A stretch of 64,000 nt of DNA, taken from assembly GCA_000442125.1 (NCBI GenBank), contig KE546983.1:246928-310927 (forward strand). Reading direction: 5' to 3'. The translations under genes were made by a program, and so were the position numbers. The DNA is from Opeltia flavorubescens (lineage: Eukaryota; Ascomycota; Lecanoromycetes; Teloschistales; Teloschistaceae). The first letter of the stretch is position 1. Each line of letters opens with the position of its first letter. The notes under the pieces are model-generated. The model saw only the letters and a list, made by a program, of their open reading frames with translations. It did no database searches and was not told where the DNA came from. Positions 50,734 through 64,000 of the stretch are shown piece after piece.

Positions 50734-53700
50734 CTTTAATATCTTTATTTTTTATAAAAAATAGTTTAACTATATCGCGAAGCTATAATATAAAGTAGTA
50801 ATAATAATACCGCGCTTATAACTAAATTATAACCGCTAATAAATACGGTTATATTATAAAATAATAATATAAATAAACTTATTAGCGATATTTTAAATAT
50901 AGAAATTTAAGCTTTTAAAATAGAATAAACTTTAATTTATTAATAAAAAAGATTAAAAATATTAAAAATTAAAAAAAAATTAGAATTTCTAGAATTATTT
51001 ACTATTATATATTAATAGTAAACTTTTAAAACCTTAATTAATAATTTTAAATATATTAAAAAATAGAAAATAAATAAAAAATCGAAGTTAAAGGTTTTTA
51101 ACCCTATTTAATATAAAGGTAAAGATTATATAAAGTATACGCTATTTAAATGTAAATACAAATATATTTTTAAAACTTATTTAATTATATATAAAATAAA
51201 AGCCTTAAAAATTCTATTTAGTATAGGCTATTTTAGTTATTATCTAGCGAATATATAGAATCGAATTAAAAAAATAAACCTAAATACTAGATTTAAAATA
51301 ATCTAAAAGAAATAATTAAAACTTTTACTAGATTAATTTAATTTTTAAACTATCCGTAGTACTAAAATAATATTATAATATTTTAACGCGAAATATTATA
51401 ATAAATAAAATATTTTTTTATTTATTAAGTATTTAAAAAATTTTAAAAATTATATAAAAAAATCTTTACTAGATTATATTCGGGTAAATATTCTAAAAAA
51501 CGTTCTTTAAAATAGTATAACCGATAAAATATTTAAAATATTTAATCCTTTAAAAATATATTAAAAAATTATTAATTAAATAATTAAAATTAAATCGATT
51601 TAATTATAATATTAAACGCGTATTAATTATAATAATATAAATATTAAAGTATCAAATTTTAGAAACTATAGAAATAATTAAAAAAAATAAAATTTATTTA
51701 ATATTATTATACCGACAATTAATATAAATATAATAATAATTAGTTATAGAAATTATAAAAGTTAATATAATTTTTAAAAGTATAGTTTAAATAGTAACCG
51801 CGGATTTTATAAAAATAGTAATATATTAATAATAATTATTTATTAGAAATATAGTTAAAAAAATTATAAAAAATCTAATTACTTTTATAAAAATAAAAAA
51901 GGAAAAGATAAAATCTAATAAATATTATTTTTATATTATTAAATCGCTAATAAACGGGGCTATAAATATTTTATTTAATTATAAACGTAATTATTTAAAA
52001 AAAAGAATAAAAAATTATATTAACTATACTTATTAATTATAATATAAACCTAAATTTTATATTATAATATTATATAAAAAAATTAAAGTTATATAATAGC
52101 CGCGATATTAAAATACTAGTTAAAATATTAAATAATATAAGTTTAATTTATTTTTAAAAATATAAATTTCTAGTTAATTTTATTAATTTAAAAAAAAAAT
52201 TTAGAATAATAATAAATAAATATATTAAAATAAATATTAAATTCTTTAATATTATATTTAACCTCTTATAATTATATCGATATAACTTAAATATTAACTA
52301 GATATATATATAATAAATATAACGCGATTTTAATACTATTTTAATAAGAATAAATATTAAATTAATTCTAATTAAAGAATTAGAATATTTATTAAAAATA
52401 AAAAAATTTAAATAATTATATTTTTTTAATATAAAGCTATATAATAAAAACGATATAATCGTTTTATATAATATTAAAAAAGCGATTTTATTTAAAAAAT
52501 ATATCGATTTAAAAAAAATTTATAATTTTTAAAAAATTAATAAATTTTTTAAATATTTTATAAATAATTATATTTTTAAAATAATAGATAATCTATTATT
52601 TAAATTTTTATATAATTTTTAAATTATTAAATTAAAGGTTTTATAAACCTATATTAATAAAAATCTAATAAAAAAGTTTATTTATTATTTAATATCGCGA
52701 GCTAGCGCTTTAATTATATTTATAAAAAAAAAACGGTAGTTTTTATTTTTATATTAACTATTAAGGGCTAAACCGGGTTATTATTAAAAACTAGTACCTT
52801 TTTTCTTTAATATTAAAAACTTTAAATAGGCTATATAAAATAATAATTTTTACCCGCCTAAATATTTAAAATACCTACTATTATATTAAAATCCGGAAGG
52901 ATAATAAATAAAAAATAATATTTTATATTTATTATAGCTATTTTAAATATTATATTATACTATTTAATTTAATAAATACCTCGGTTATTTTTTAAATATA
53001 TATTAATAATATTTTTAAAAATTTTTTAGACTTTTTTATTATAATATATATAAATAATTTACTAGTTTACTTTAAAAATAAAACCGAATATTTAATATAT
53101 ATATAAAAGATTTTTATAAGATTATTATAATATAAACTATATATTAAATTAAAAAAGTATTTATTTAATATATATAAAATTAAATTTATAAAATTTATTA
53201 TTCGCTTTAATAATATTATAATAAAAAAATCCTATATTAAATATATAAAAAATTAATTTCTTCTAAAATTATATTATAATATATAATATTTTTTTAAATT
53301 CGTAAATTTTTACTAATATTTTATTAAAATATTCTTACGGGTAATACTACCGCTAATATTATTATTAAAAAGTAATAATAAAGAGAAGTTTAATATTAAA
53401 TTTATTTTAATTAAAAAAGTAGCCGGTATATTTAAAATATTAAAGGAATATTTTATAATAGCGCCTATTTTATAATAATTTAATTATATACTCTAGATTT
53501 ATATTAAAATAAACGCTTTAAAATATACTATTTTAGTAATTATTTTACAGCCTTTTAATACTAATATATAGATTTACTAGTACTTTATTATCTATTAATC
53601 CCGGAAAAAACGATAATTAAGTATAACTATAATATTAAAAATTTAAAAATACTAGTTATCGTTTATATCTATTAATAGTAGTAATATTATATTAAAAAAG

Positions 53701-56700
53701 CCCTTTATAAAATAAAAGTTATTATTAATTATATAAATCTTAATAATTTTTTTATAAAAGAAAAATTTAGCTATAAAAATATTAAATAATAAAAATAATT
53801 AACTAGATTAAATTTAGACCTAAAGTATAGATTAAATAAATTAAACTTTATTAATATAATATTATAAAAAAGCAATTATAAAGTATTTAAAGCCTATATT
53901 ATTTTTAATATTTTAAATTAAAAATATATCTATTTAATTTTATACTTTAAAAAATTTTAAAAAAATTTTAAAAAAAATATAAAACTAATTATAAATTTTT
54001 TAAAAATCTAGCGCTATTTATTTAAAACTTTTATAAAATAAAATAAAAATAAATTTAAAAATTTATAGAAAACTCTAAATAATATTAAAAAATTGCTAAA
54101 AAATAATAAAAAAACCTATTTTAATAATAAAATATTATTAATTAACTTTAAAAATATTTAAAAAAATTTTTAAAAATTATTTAAAAATATTAAAACTATT
54201 ATTAAAAATATTTAAAAAATAATAGTAATATATTATATAATAAAAAAAATAAAAACTAATATTTTTAATAAAAAAGGCGAGTTTTTAGAAAATATTTTTA
54301 AGTATAGATTTCTAATAAAGAGTCGCGTATTTAATATCTATATAAAAGAGTATAATAATATTATATCGTTTATACCTTCTTATAATTAAAAGATATCCTT
54401 AATATTAGTAAAAAAAAAAGATAAAAATACTTTAAAAAGCGATATAAAGGCGTTAATTCCGCTTTTTATAATTAAAAAGAAGTCTTTTAAAATAAAAAAA
54501 AGATAAATACTAATAAAAATTTATAGTTTTAGAGTATATAAAAAGTTAAAGGCTTTTTATAAATCTAATATTATTATATATAATAACATTTAATCGATTT
54601 TTTTAAATAATTTTAATAATTTTAAAAATCTATAATTAAAGCGATAAATTATTAAAAAAACGGCTTTAAAAAATACGTATAATATATTTTTATTATTTTT
54701 TTACTATATTATAAAAAGGTTTTAAAAGTTTAATAATATAGCTAGAAAATTAGTATTTTTAAAAAAAAAATTATTTAATAATTTATTAAACGTTTATATA
54801 AAGTTAAAATAATTTAATAAAAATTATAAATAATATTAAAACTAAAAATTATTTTATTATAATAAAAAATAATATTTATTTTTTAATATAATTAGGTAAA
54901 AAGCCTTTAAATATAATTATAATAATTTTATAATAAATTACTTTAATTATAAAAAAATATTAGAGTTTATTTACTAAAAATACTTTTAGTTAAATATAGT
55001 AAAAAATATTAAATACTATATATATATTTATAATATATACTATTAAATAAAATCTATAAGATATAAGCTATATAATAAAATATAGCTATTAAAAAGACCT
55101 CTAAAGCCGTTTAATAATCTAATTATAGATTTTATTACTAATTTATCTTTATATAAACGCCTCTATATTATATATAATTCGATTCTTATAATAATCGACT
55201 ATTATATAAAACTCGCTATATATATTCTATATTAGATAATTATAACTATAAAAAAACTAGCGGATACTTTTATTAATAAAATATATAGTTATTATAATAT
55301 ATTTAAATCGCTAATCTTTAATTAAAAATTTTTTTTTATTTTATAATTTTAATCTATTTTTTACTATTATTTAAAAATTAAATACTATTTAAATATTATT
55401 TTTTATTTATAAACTAATAAGTAAATTAAATAATAAAATTAAATTTTAAAATAATTTTTAAAAAACTTTATTAACTATAATTAAAATAATTAAAATAAAT
55501 AATTACTTTTTATAAAATTTACGTATAATAATAGTAAATATATTTTTACTAGTATAATACTATTCTTTACTACTATTAATAGATATTTTAATTTAAAAAA
55601 CGATATTTAAATTAATAATATTAAAAGTAATATATTTAAAGCGCGTTAATATATTAAAAAATATATATATATATATACTTAATTTAAAAACTAATAAAAA
55701 GTAGTAATAAAAAAATAATTTAAATATTATAATTAAAAATATTTTATAAAATCCTTTATTACTAGTAATATAATATAATTAAATAAATATAATATTAAAA
55801 TTAAAAGATTATTAAAAAAATTAAATTATAAATTTTATAAACTTTTTAAAATAATAAAATTAGTAAATTTATAATTATACCGTTTAAAATTTTTAATATT
55901 AATAAATTATATTTATTTTATTTTTTATATTTTTCTTTTCGAACTATATATAATAATAGAAAAAAAAAATAAAAATAATTTATTATTTTTATTTATTAAT
56001 AGTAAAGAATAATATAAAATAAAAAAAATATTTAATTTAAAATAATATTATAAAAAATTATAATATTTAATAAAATAATTTAATTATAGTTTTAAAAATA
56101 ATAGCTAATTTAATATTAAAAAAATATCGGGAGCTAATAAATATATAGAAGATTTTTATTATATATATTTTAAAAAACTATTAAATAATAGTAAAAAAAG
56201 TTTTTTAAAAAAAAAATAAAAAAAAAAATAAATTATAGCTAAATTATATATAAATATATAAATAAAGTAATAAATAAAATAATAAATAATATTAAAAATA
56301 TAAAATAATAATAAAAATAAAACTTTATATAATTATTAAAGTTTACTAGTAGAATATATATTAAAAAATATATATTATAAAATATATTATTAAAAAAAAT
56401 TAAAATTAAAAAAAAATTTTATTAAAATATAAATTTTAAATTATAACTATTCGAAAATAATATAAACCTAAAAATAAAATATAAAAATAAATATATAAAA
56501 ATAAATATTAAAAATAAATATAAAGCGTTAAATAAATATAAAATTATATAATAATATTATCCTCTTTTACCTCGCTTTTATTAGTAGAAAAAAAATTATT
56601 TTTTTTAATTAAATTTAACTATTTTTTTTTAATAATTAAAAAATTTAAACGGTTCTAATATAAAATTAGCGCGCGAAATCGCGTAAAAAGGGTAAATATA

Positions 56701-57905
56701 TAATAAAATATATTATATTAATATCTATATTAATTAATTTTTTTAAAATATAAATAATTTTAATAATATTAAAAGTATTAATAGTCTTTTTTTACTATAT
56801 TTTAGCTTTTTTTTAAGCTTCGATTTATTTATAATTAGAAAAAATAATAGTACGCGAGCGGTATATAATATATCGCTTTTTATTTTTATTAATAATATTA
56901 GTAGTAATAATAATAGAGATTATTTTATTAACTATTAAAATAAATTTTTAAAGAATTTATATAAATTAAAAAAACTATTATAATATATAAATTTAATATA
57001 TTAATTTATATTTTTTTTATAATTTAAAATAACGCGTATAATATTTAAAGCTAATATTAAATTTTATATAATAAATAAAAGTATAGTAAATAGTAAAATT
57101 ATTTTTTAATTATTTTTTATTAAAAGTTATTAAATAATAATATTAAATAAATAATAAATATTATAATATTAGCGTTAATATATTAATAATAGTAATTTTT
57201 TTATAAAGTTAAAATATTTAATAATATTAAAATATCGGGTATTTATATATTTTAAAAAATTTTTTTAATTATAAAAGTTTTAAAAGCTTTAAAATTTATA
57301 ATAAAAAATATAAAAATTAAAAAAAATTTAAAAAAAAATAAAACTAGTAAATAAAGGTAAAATATAGTAAAAATAATAAAAATTTAAATTAGAAAATAAA
57401 TTTATACTAAAAAAAAAATATTTATTATATATTTATAAATAAAAAATAGAATTATACTATTTAACGCGAGATCTATAATATTAATAATATAAATTAAATT
57501 ATCTAAAATTTAATAGCTTTAATTATTTATAATTATTATAATATAGTATAGCTATTAAATAAAATTATTAAACGATATTAATTTCTATAATTATATTTTA
57601 ATATAAATATTTAATAAATATTAAAAAAAATTAATAATATATTATAATACGATAATTAATACTAATATTAATACTAAATAATCCTTAATATATAAAATAA
57701 AACTATTTATATATTTTATATATAATAATAAAACGTTTTATATATAAATATATATTAGTATCGCGTATTTTTAAATTATTAATTTAATTAATATATATTT
57801 AAATACGCGCGCTTTATATAAAAAGCTTAGCTATTTATTATATATATATCGCTTAATTATAAAATAAAAAAAATATTATTATTAAAAAAAGGATATTATT
57901 ATAAT

Positions 57906-58153
57906 TAATAATAATTTAGTTTATTATAATATTATAGAGCTATTATATAACTTCGGTTAAAATATTATATCGCTATATTATATTAGTAGAAAAGAAGGTT
58001 TATATAATTAAAGGAATTCTTTTTAATATTTATAGCTTTCTAAATATTAATATATATATATTTTTTATATATAGCTTTATAGGTATAATAATAGAATATT
58101 AGACTATTATTTATATTTCTATATAATTTCTTTATTATTATATTTTTTTTATA
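57906..58153 (+). repeat. 3' LTR, family 1 copy 2
   Basis: 248 bp, begins TAATAATAATTTAG and ends TTTTTATA, matching the other family 1 LTRs position by position. Confidence 0.88.
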
Positions 58154-59832
58154 ATATAAATAAATATTTAAATATATAAAGGAAATTATTATTAAATAAT
58201 TAATCTATTATTATTTATATATATTATTTATTATTATATTTTTATAAAAAGTTTAGTTTTAATATTTTATAATTTTTATTACTATTATAAATATTAAATT
58301 AATTATTTTTTTTATTTTATAAAAATTTATAAAAAGTTTTAATAGTAATTATTATAATTTTATTTAAAATTAATATTTATAATCGAGCGTTAAAATATCT
58401 AATATTAATTATTAATTAAATATTTTTAATAGATATTATTTTTATATTTTTTATTTTAATAATAATATTATTAAAATATTTTAAAAGGTTTTTTTAAATC
58501 TATATATTATTAAAAATATATTATTTTTATTTTAGTTATATTAAAATAATAAATAATAGTATATTAAATTAATTATTAAAAAAATATATATTATAGTTTA
58601 ATATTTTTATTTAATTATATAAATTTACGGGTAAATTTATTAATTACTATAATATATTATATAACTATTTTATTTTATAAATAAAAATCTAGATTATAAT
58701 ATATTAATAATATATTTATTATTTTATATTTAATTTCTACCCGTTATATAAAAGTATATTTATTATAATAAATATTATATAATTTTAAAAATTCTATAAA
58801 CTATTTATTATTATTTATTTGAAAAAAATTAATATCGCGAACTTTTTATTATAATTTTATAAGAACTAGTATAATTATTAGATTTATAAGTATTATAATT
58901 AATTAATTTTAAAAATTTTATATAAAAAACTTTAGTAATTAAATTAAACGGGTATTTATAATTAATTAATTATTTAAAAGAATTTACTATTATTATAATA
59001 AATTATAATTATCTATATATCTATTCTATTATTATTATAATAGAAATTTTATTATATTTAACGGCGATATAATATTTTTTTTCGATTTTATTAAATAAAA
59101 TAAACTAGATTTATTATTAATCAAGATTTTATTTCGTTATTTAAATATAAAAATAAATTTGATAATATTTATAAATCTATTTAATTATTATAAATCTTTT
59201 AATAAATTTAAAAATTAAAAATTAAAATTTAAATTATATTAAATAAAATTTATAGCTAGTTTTTAAATATAAATTTAAAAAGTTTTTATTTTTAAAAATT
59301 ATAATAATAATATTATAGAAATTATTTATTATTTTATCAAAAATAAATAAATATTTATTTTAATTTATAGAATAAATAATAATAGAAATTATACTAATTT
59401 AATTTTATTAATTACTAGAAAATTTTTATATTAAATAATAATATAAATTTAAATTTTTTTTATAAATATAATCGGTATAAATTTTAAAAATTATTATAAA
59501 AGCCCGATTTTATTTTAAAAACTATTTAATATATTTTTAAAACGCTCTAATATAGAAAATAGCTATAATAAAAATTAATATAATAATAAAATTCGTTAAA
59601 TTTTTTAAATTATTGTAAAAAATATTTAAAAGTTTTTTAAAAGGATTAAAAATTAGAATATATTTTAATTAATTCTATTAATCGAGTATTAATATAAAAA
59701 TAATAATTTAATAGATAAAAAAATATTAAATTTATTTAAAAAATCTAGTACTATATAATAATCAATAATATATATATATATATAGAAATTAATAAAATTA
59801 TATTTTATATAAATTATTTTAAATTACTATAA
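58154..59832. repeat. AT-rich RIP-degenerate DNA
   Basis: No recognisable gene, motif or pairwise repeat. It lies between family 1 copy 2 and the partial family 3 repeat. Confidence 0.55.
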
Positions 59833-60041
59833 TCTATTATATAATAAATATAAAGTAATAATATTATATTAAAAGTAAAGAATTATTTATATATAAAATC
59901 TATAATTAAATAAAAATAAATATTAAATAATACTAAATTTATATAGATAAATTTATTTAAAAGGTCTCCTTCGAGTTATAATAACTATTTAGCTTTATTT
60001 ACTCTAATAATTTTTTATTTCTACGGTATAGCCGCAATAAT
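59833..60041 (+). repeat. partial family 3 repeat (possible solo LTR)
   Basis: About 205 bp aligning to the first part of 45168-46170 and 61641-62642 (shared TATTAAAAGTAAA, then TTTATTTAAAAGG). Similarity stops near 60,041 (GCCGCAATAA), which suggests that this is one LTR-sized unit. Confidence 0.5.
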
Positions 60042-61640
60042 AATTCTTTTTTTATTAATAAATAAATTATATTTATTTAATTAAATATACTCGAGAATTA
60101 TTAAATAATTTAATTTAAATATTATAAAAAAAAATTAGTTTAATATAGTTCTTTAAAGAAATATAAATAAAGTAATAATATTTAATATAGAAAATAAGCT
60201 CGTTATTAACGAAATAAAAGGTTTTATAATATTTTAAATAATTAAAATAAAAGGAATTATTATATATATAAATTTAATTTATAAAATTAATAATAAAATT
60301 TTTATTATTAATTATTATATAAATAAAAAGTATCGAGATATTTATATAGAATTCAATTATAATTAATAAAAGTTTACTAGTTTCGAATTTTATAAATTTA
60401 TTATTAACTATTAAAATAATTTATAAAAAAAAATCCTTTAAAAATTTTTAAAGATAATTTAATCTAAAAATAAAATATTTTTTTATTTTATTATAAATTC
60501 TATAATTAAAAAAAAAGCTGGTTATATTATATTTAATAATTATTATAAATTATTAATTAAATATTAAAAATATTAAAAAAATACTATTTATAATATATAT
60601 AAAATTTAAAAATAAAATATTATTATTTTATATTAATTTTTAACTTTTTATTAATAAAAAATATAGATATATTTATAAATTCTATTTTATAATTAATAAT
60701 AATAACGGTTTTAATAGCGGCTTTAATAAAAACGGTAATAATAATAATAAAAGTAAAAGCTAATTATTAATTATTATTACTAAAATACTAATTATTAAAA
60801 GTTTTATTATATTATAGATTCTAAAGCTAGTAATTAATAAAATAGTTTATAAATTTAAAAAAATATTTCTATATAATTTAATAATTAGTAAAAGAAAATA
60901 AAATAATTAAATAATTATTAAATTTACGGTTTAAATTATAAATTAAAAAATAATATTTAAAGTTTTTTTTAATTTTAATAATAGATATAAATTTTATAAA
61001 AAAAGCTAGATAATTTAAAAAAAATTTATTTTTATTATAAATATTCTAGTTTAATTCGAGTATTAATTTTATAATCGAAATCGCTAAAAATAAATTTTAA
61101 ATTATTTTTTAGTACTTTTAATATTATTAAATTAATAATTTTAAATATAAAATAAAATAATAAAATAAATAATATTAGTAATATATAAATAAATATATTC
61201 TGTTCAATTATATACTATTTTATAGTTATTATAATTAGCTAAAAATTAAGGATTTATTTACTAATATTATTTATAGAATCTAGCGCGGTTTTTTTTATAA
61301 ATTTTAGGGTTAGATTATTTAAATAATCTTTATATAATAATAATAATAGTAGTTATAAACGTTTATTTATTAAATAATTCGTTTTATATAACGACTAATT
61401 TTATTATAATTCAGTAGTATTTAGTATATAAATATTAAAAATTAGTTCAAATAGCGGTTAAAAATATAATATATTTATATTCGATATAAATAAATTTAAA
61501 AACTTTAATTATAATTTATTAATATAAATTAATAAATTATTATAAATAATAAAAAGTAATTATAATATTATAACTATTAAAAATAGGATTTTAAAATAAT
61601 TAAATTTAATTAAAAGTTTTAATTTTATTAAAAACCTTTT
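60042..61640. repeat. AT-rich RIP-degenerate DNA
   Basis: Slightly richer in CpG-containing codons than the flanks and possibly former retroelement coding sequence, but no motif is firm. Confidence 0.5.
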
Positions 61641-62642
61641 TATTATATAATAAAAATAGAATAATAGTATTCTATTAAAAATAAAAAATTATTTTCCTAT
61701 ACAATCTATAACTAAATAAATATAGGCGCTAAAAGGCGCTAAATTTAACTAGGTAAACTTATTTAAAAGGCTTTTTTCGGATTATAATAACTATTTAATT
61801 CTATTTATTCTATTATTTTCTATTTATATAATTTAACTATAATAGATATTAATAATAAATAAAACTATTAATTTTTAATAATAAGCTTTTTTTTATTAAT
61901 AAATAGTTTTTTAATTTATTTTTATTATTTAAAATTAATATTAATATTATTAATAGATTTATTATAATTTAAAGCTAATTTTAAATTAAAATAATATTTA
62001 TATTTCTTTTATAATATTTTAATATTATTTAAATAATATTTAAATATTTATTATTTACTTTTAAATTTATAATTAATTTAATAAATAAAATATTAAATAA
62101 ACCCGATTTTATTTTTATAAATATAATATTTATAAAAGATTTATTTAATTTTAAATTTTTTATTATTATTAATAATAACTAGAGGTATAAATATATAATA
62201 ACGCTAGTAAAAATTATTATTAAAATTAATAATAAGCTTTAAATATATTATAAAAATTATATTATAAGTTTTTATTATAAATAATAGTTTTTAATAATAA
62301 ATTAATAATTTAACGCGTTTAATAATATTAAAAAAATCTATTAATTATTATTTAATTTTTTTAAAAATAAATTTTAATATATTATAATTTTAATATAAAT
62401 ATATTTTTATTATATCGTTAATTTTAAAATAGATTAGTTAGTAATATATATTATAGTATTCTTTTATTTTTATTATAGTAAAAGTAATAATATTTTAATA
62501 TTATTATTTAATAGTTAATATTTATTTATAATAATTAATATTATAATTTTTTTTTATAAATATATTTATAAATTTAATAGCTTTTAAAATAATTAAATTA
62601 TAATAATAAACTATTTATATTATAAATAAAATAGCAGCTAGT
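61641..62642 (+). repeat. 1.0-kb interspersed repeat, family 3 copy 2
   Basis: Matches 45168-46170 over the full length (1,002 versus 1,003 bp), including the GGCGCTAAAAGGCGCT landmark near 61,730. It stops exactly where the reverse-oriented family 1 LTR begins, so that element inserted into this one. Confidence 0.6.
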
Positions 62643-62890
62643 TATAAAAAGAATATAATAGTAGAAAATCTATATAAAAGTATAGATAATAGTTTAGCGT
62701 TTTATTATTATATATATAAAGTTATATATAAAGAATATATATATATTAATATCTAGAAAACTATAAATATTAAAGGGAATTTCTTTAATTATATAGGCCT
62801 TTTTTTCTATTAATATAATATAGCGATATAATATTTTAATTAAAGTAATATAATAGTTCTATAATATTATAATAAACTAGATTATTACTA
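62643..62890 (-). repeat. 3' LTR, family 1 copy 3
   Basis: 248 bp, the same length as the four LTRs of copies 1 and 2. On the reverse strand it starts TAGTAATAATCTAG and ends CTTTTTATA. Confidence 0.88.
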
Positions 62891-64000
62891 ATTATAATAA
62901 TATTTTTTTTTTATAATAATATCTTTATTATTTTATAATTAAACGATATATATATAATAAATAACTAAACTTTTTATATAAAACGCGCGTATTTAAACGC
63001 GTATTAATAAAATTAATAATTTAAGAATATATAATATTAATATATATTTATATATAAAACGTTTTATTATTATATATAAAATATATAAATAGTTTTACTT
63101 TATATATTAAAAATTATTCGGTATTAATATTAATATTAGCTATTATATTATAGTATATTATTAATATTTTTTAATATTTATTGAATATTTATATTAAAAT
63201 ATATCTATAAAAATTAATATTATTAAATAATTTTACTCGATAGTTATATTATATTATAATAATTATAAATAATTAAAATTATTAAATTTTAAATAATTTA
63301 ATTTATATTATTAATATTATAAATCTTATATTAAATAATATAATTTTATATTTTATTTTTAAATATATAATAAATATTTTTTTTAATATAAATTTATTTT
63401 TTAATTTAAATTTTTATTATTTTTATTATATTTTATTTTTATATATTAGCTTTATTTTTTTATAAATTTTTTTTAGCTTTTATATTTTTTATTATAGATT
63501 TTAAAGCTTTTAAAATTTTTATAATTAAAAAAACTTTTTAAAATATATAGATATCTAATATTTTAATATTATTAAATACTCTAATTTTATAAAAAAATTA
63601 CTATTATTAATATATTAAAACTAATATTATAATATTTATTATTTATTTAATATTATTATTTAATAATTTTTAATAAAAAATAAATAAAAAATAATTTTAT
63701 TATTTATTATATTTTTATTTATTATATTAAATCTAATATTAATTTTAAATATTATATATATTATTTTAAATTTTATAAAAAATATAAATTATTATATTAA
63801 ATTTATATATTATAATAATTTTTTTAATTTATATAAATCTTTTAAAAATTTATTTTAATAATTAATAAAATAATTTTTATTATTATTATTATTAATATTA
63901 TTAATAAAAATAAAAAATAATATATTATATATTATTTATATATTAATATTTTTTTTAATTATAAATAAATAGAAATTTAAAAAAAAATTAAAATATAATA
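62643..64000 (-). mobile_element. family 1 retrotransposon copy 3, reverse orientation, cut by window end
   Basis: A 248-bp LTR in reverse orientation (62643-62890) is followed by sequence that is the reverse complement of the 3' internal part of copies 1 and 2, up to the window end. A landmark is ACGCGTATTAATA-type sequence near 62,995, equivalent to about 43,915 of copy 1. The element's 3' end is therefore at 62643 and its body extends beyond 64000. It is heavily RIP-mutated. Confidence 0.85.

Larger units (their letters stand above)
50486..58153 (+). mobile_element. full-length RIP-mutated Ty3/gypsy retrotransposon, family 1 copy 2
   Basis: 7,668 bp, same orientation and nearly the same length as copy 1 (7,661 bp), with 248-bp LTRs. 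The interior aligns block by block: the reverse-transcriptase segment near 52,768, YINN active-site remnant at 53,047-53,058 and integrase C-terminal remnant near 55,910-55,945. It has fewer G and C bases than copy 1 at matching positions, so it is mutated more heavily. The flanks (ATAGT at 50481-50485, ATATA at 58154-58158) do not match exactly, so the target duplication is uncertain. Confidence 0.88.

Noticed and set aside
22085-64000. Mitochondrial or plasmid origin for the AT-rich block
   Set aside because: Identifiable Ty3/gypsy retrotransposons with LTRs and transition-biased damage show nuclear RIP-mutated repeats; no mitochondrial genes are seen.
1-64000. CRISPR arrays, bacterial operons, rRNA or tRNA genes
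   Set aside because: No regular repeat-spacer pattern, no tRNA-like T-loop or rRNA sequence, and gene structure is eukaryotic throughout.

Overview
The window reads as a piece of a filamentous ascomycete genome with two compartments. Genes have several short introns (about 52-123 bp, GT-AG plus one GC-AG) and encode typical fungal families. They lie in an island of ordinary base composition, about 3.3-22.05 kb. On both sides (1-2.87 kb and about 22.1-64 kb) the DNA is extremely AT-rich, with CpA/TpG almost gone and CpG partly kept. That is the footprint of repeat-induced point mutation (RIP). The species cannot be named from this window.

Gene island: (a) 3.4-4.5 kb holds decayed material: the C-terminal piece of a flavin oxidoreductase with a RIP-like stop, and a small zinc-finger-like gene whose 5' end is broken or unresolved. 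(b) 5.78-9.78 kb is a divergent pair, a fungal rhodopsin-domain membrane protein (405 aa, minus) and cytochrome P450 A (556 aa, plus), sharing a 0.7 kb promoter. (c) 11.69-15.96 kb is a convergent pair, cytochrome P450 B (573 aa, plus) and a 14-helix drug:H+ antiporter (560 aa, minus). (d) Cytochrome P450 C (536 aa, plus) starts at 16.93 kb, divergent from the transporter. (e) 18.84-21.9 kb has no gene I can support and ends in a 111-bp foldback near the edge of the AT-rich DNA. Exon-intron structures were built by hand; every one closes in frame.

Three P450s, an efflux pump and a rhodopsin-like membrane protein look like the tailoring and export part of a secondary-metabolite cluster. No polyketide synthase, NRPS, terpene cyclase or prenyltransferase is visible. 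P450 A and C share a CYP7/8-like I-helix without the usual acid-threonine pair and the same phase-2 intron, so they are related; P450 B is a conventional P450.

Right AT-rich block: a graveyard of RIP-mutated retrotransposons. Two full-length chromodomain-type Ty3/gypsy elements of one family (36,659-44,319 and 50,486-58,153) and a third copy in reverse orientation running off the right edge all have 248-bp LTRs. A second Ty3/gypsy family lies on the minus strand with 213-bp LTRs (23,569-31,552) and carries a 651-bp TA-flanked inverted-repeat element. A third repeat family gives two collinear 1.0-kb copies (45.2 and 61.6 kb) and a partial one (59.8 kb). No intact transposon protein remains.
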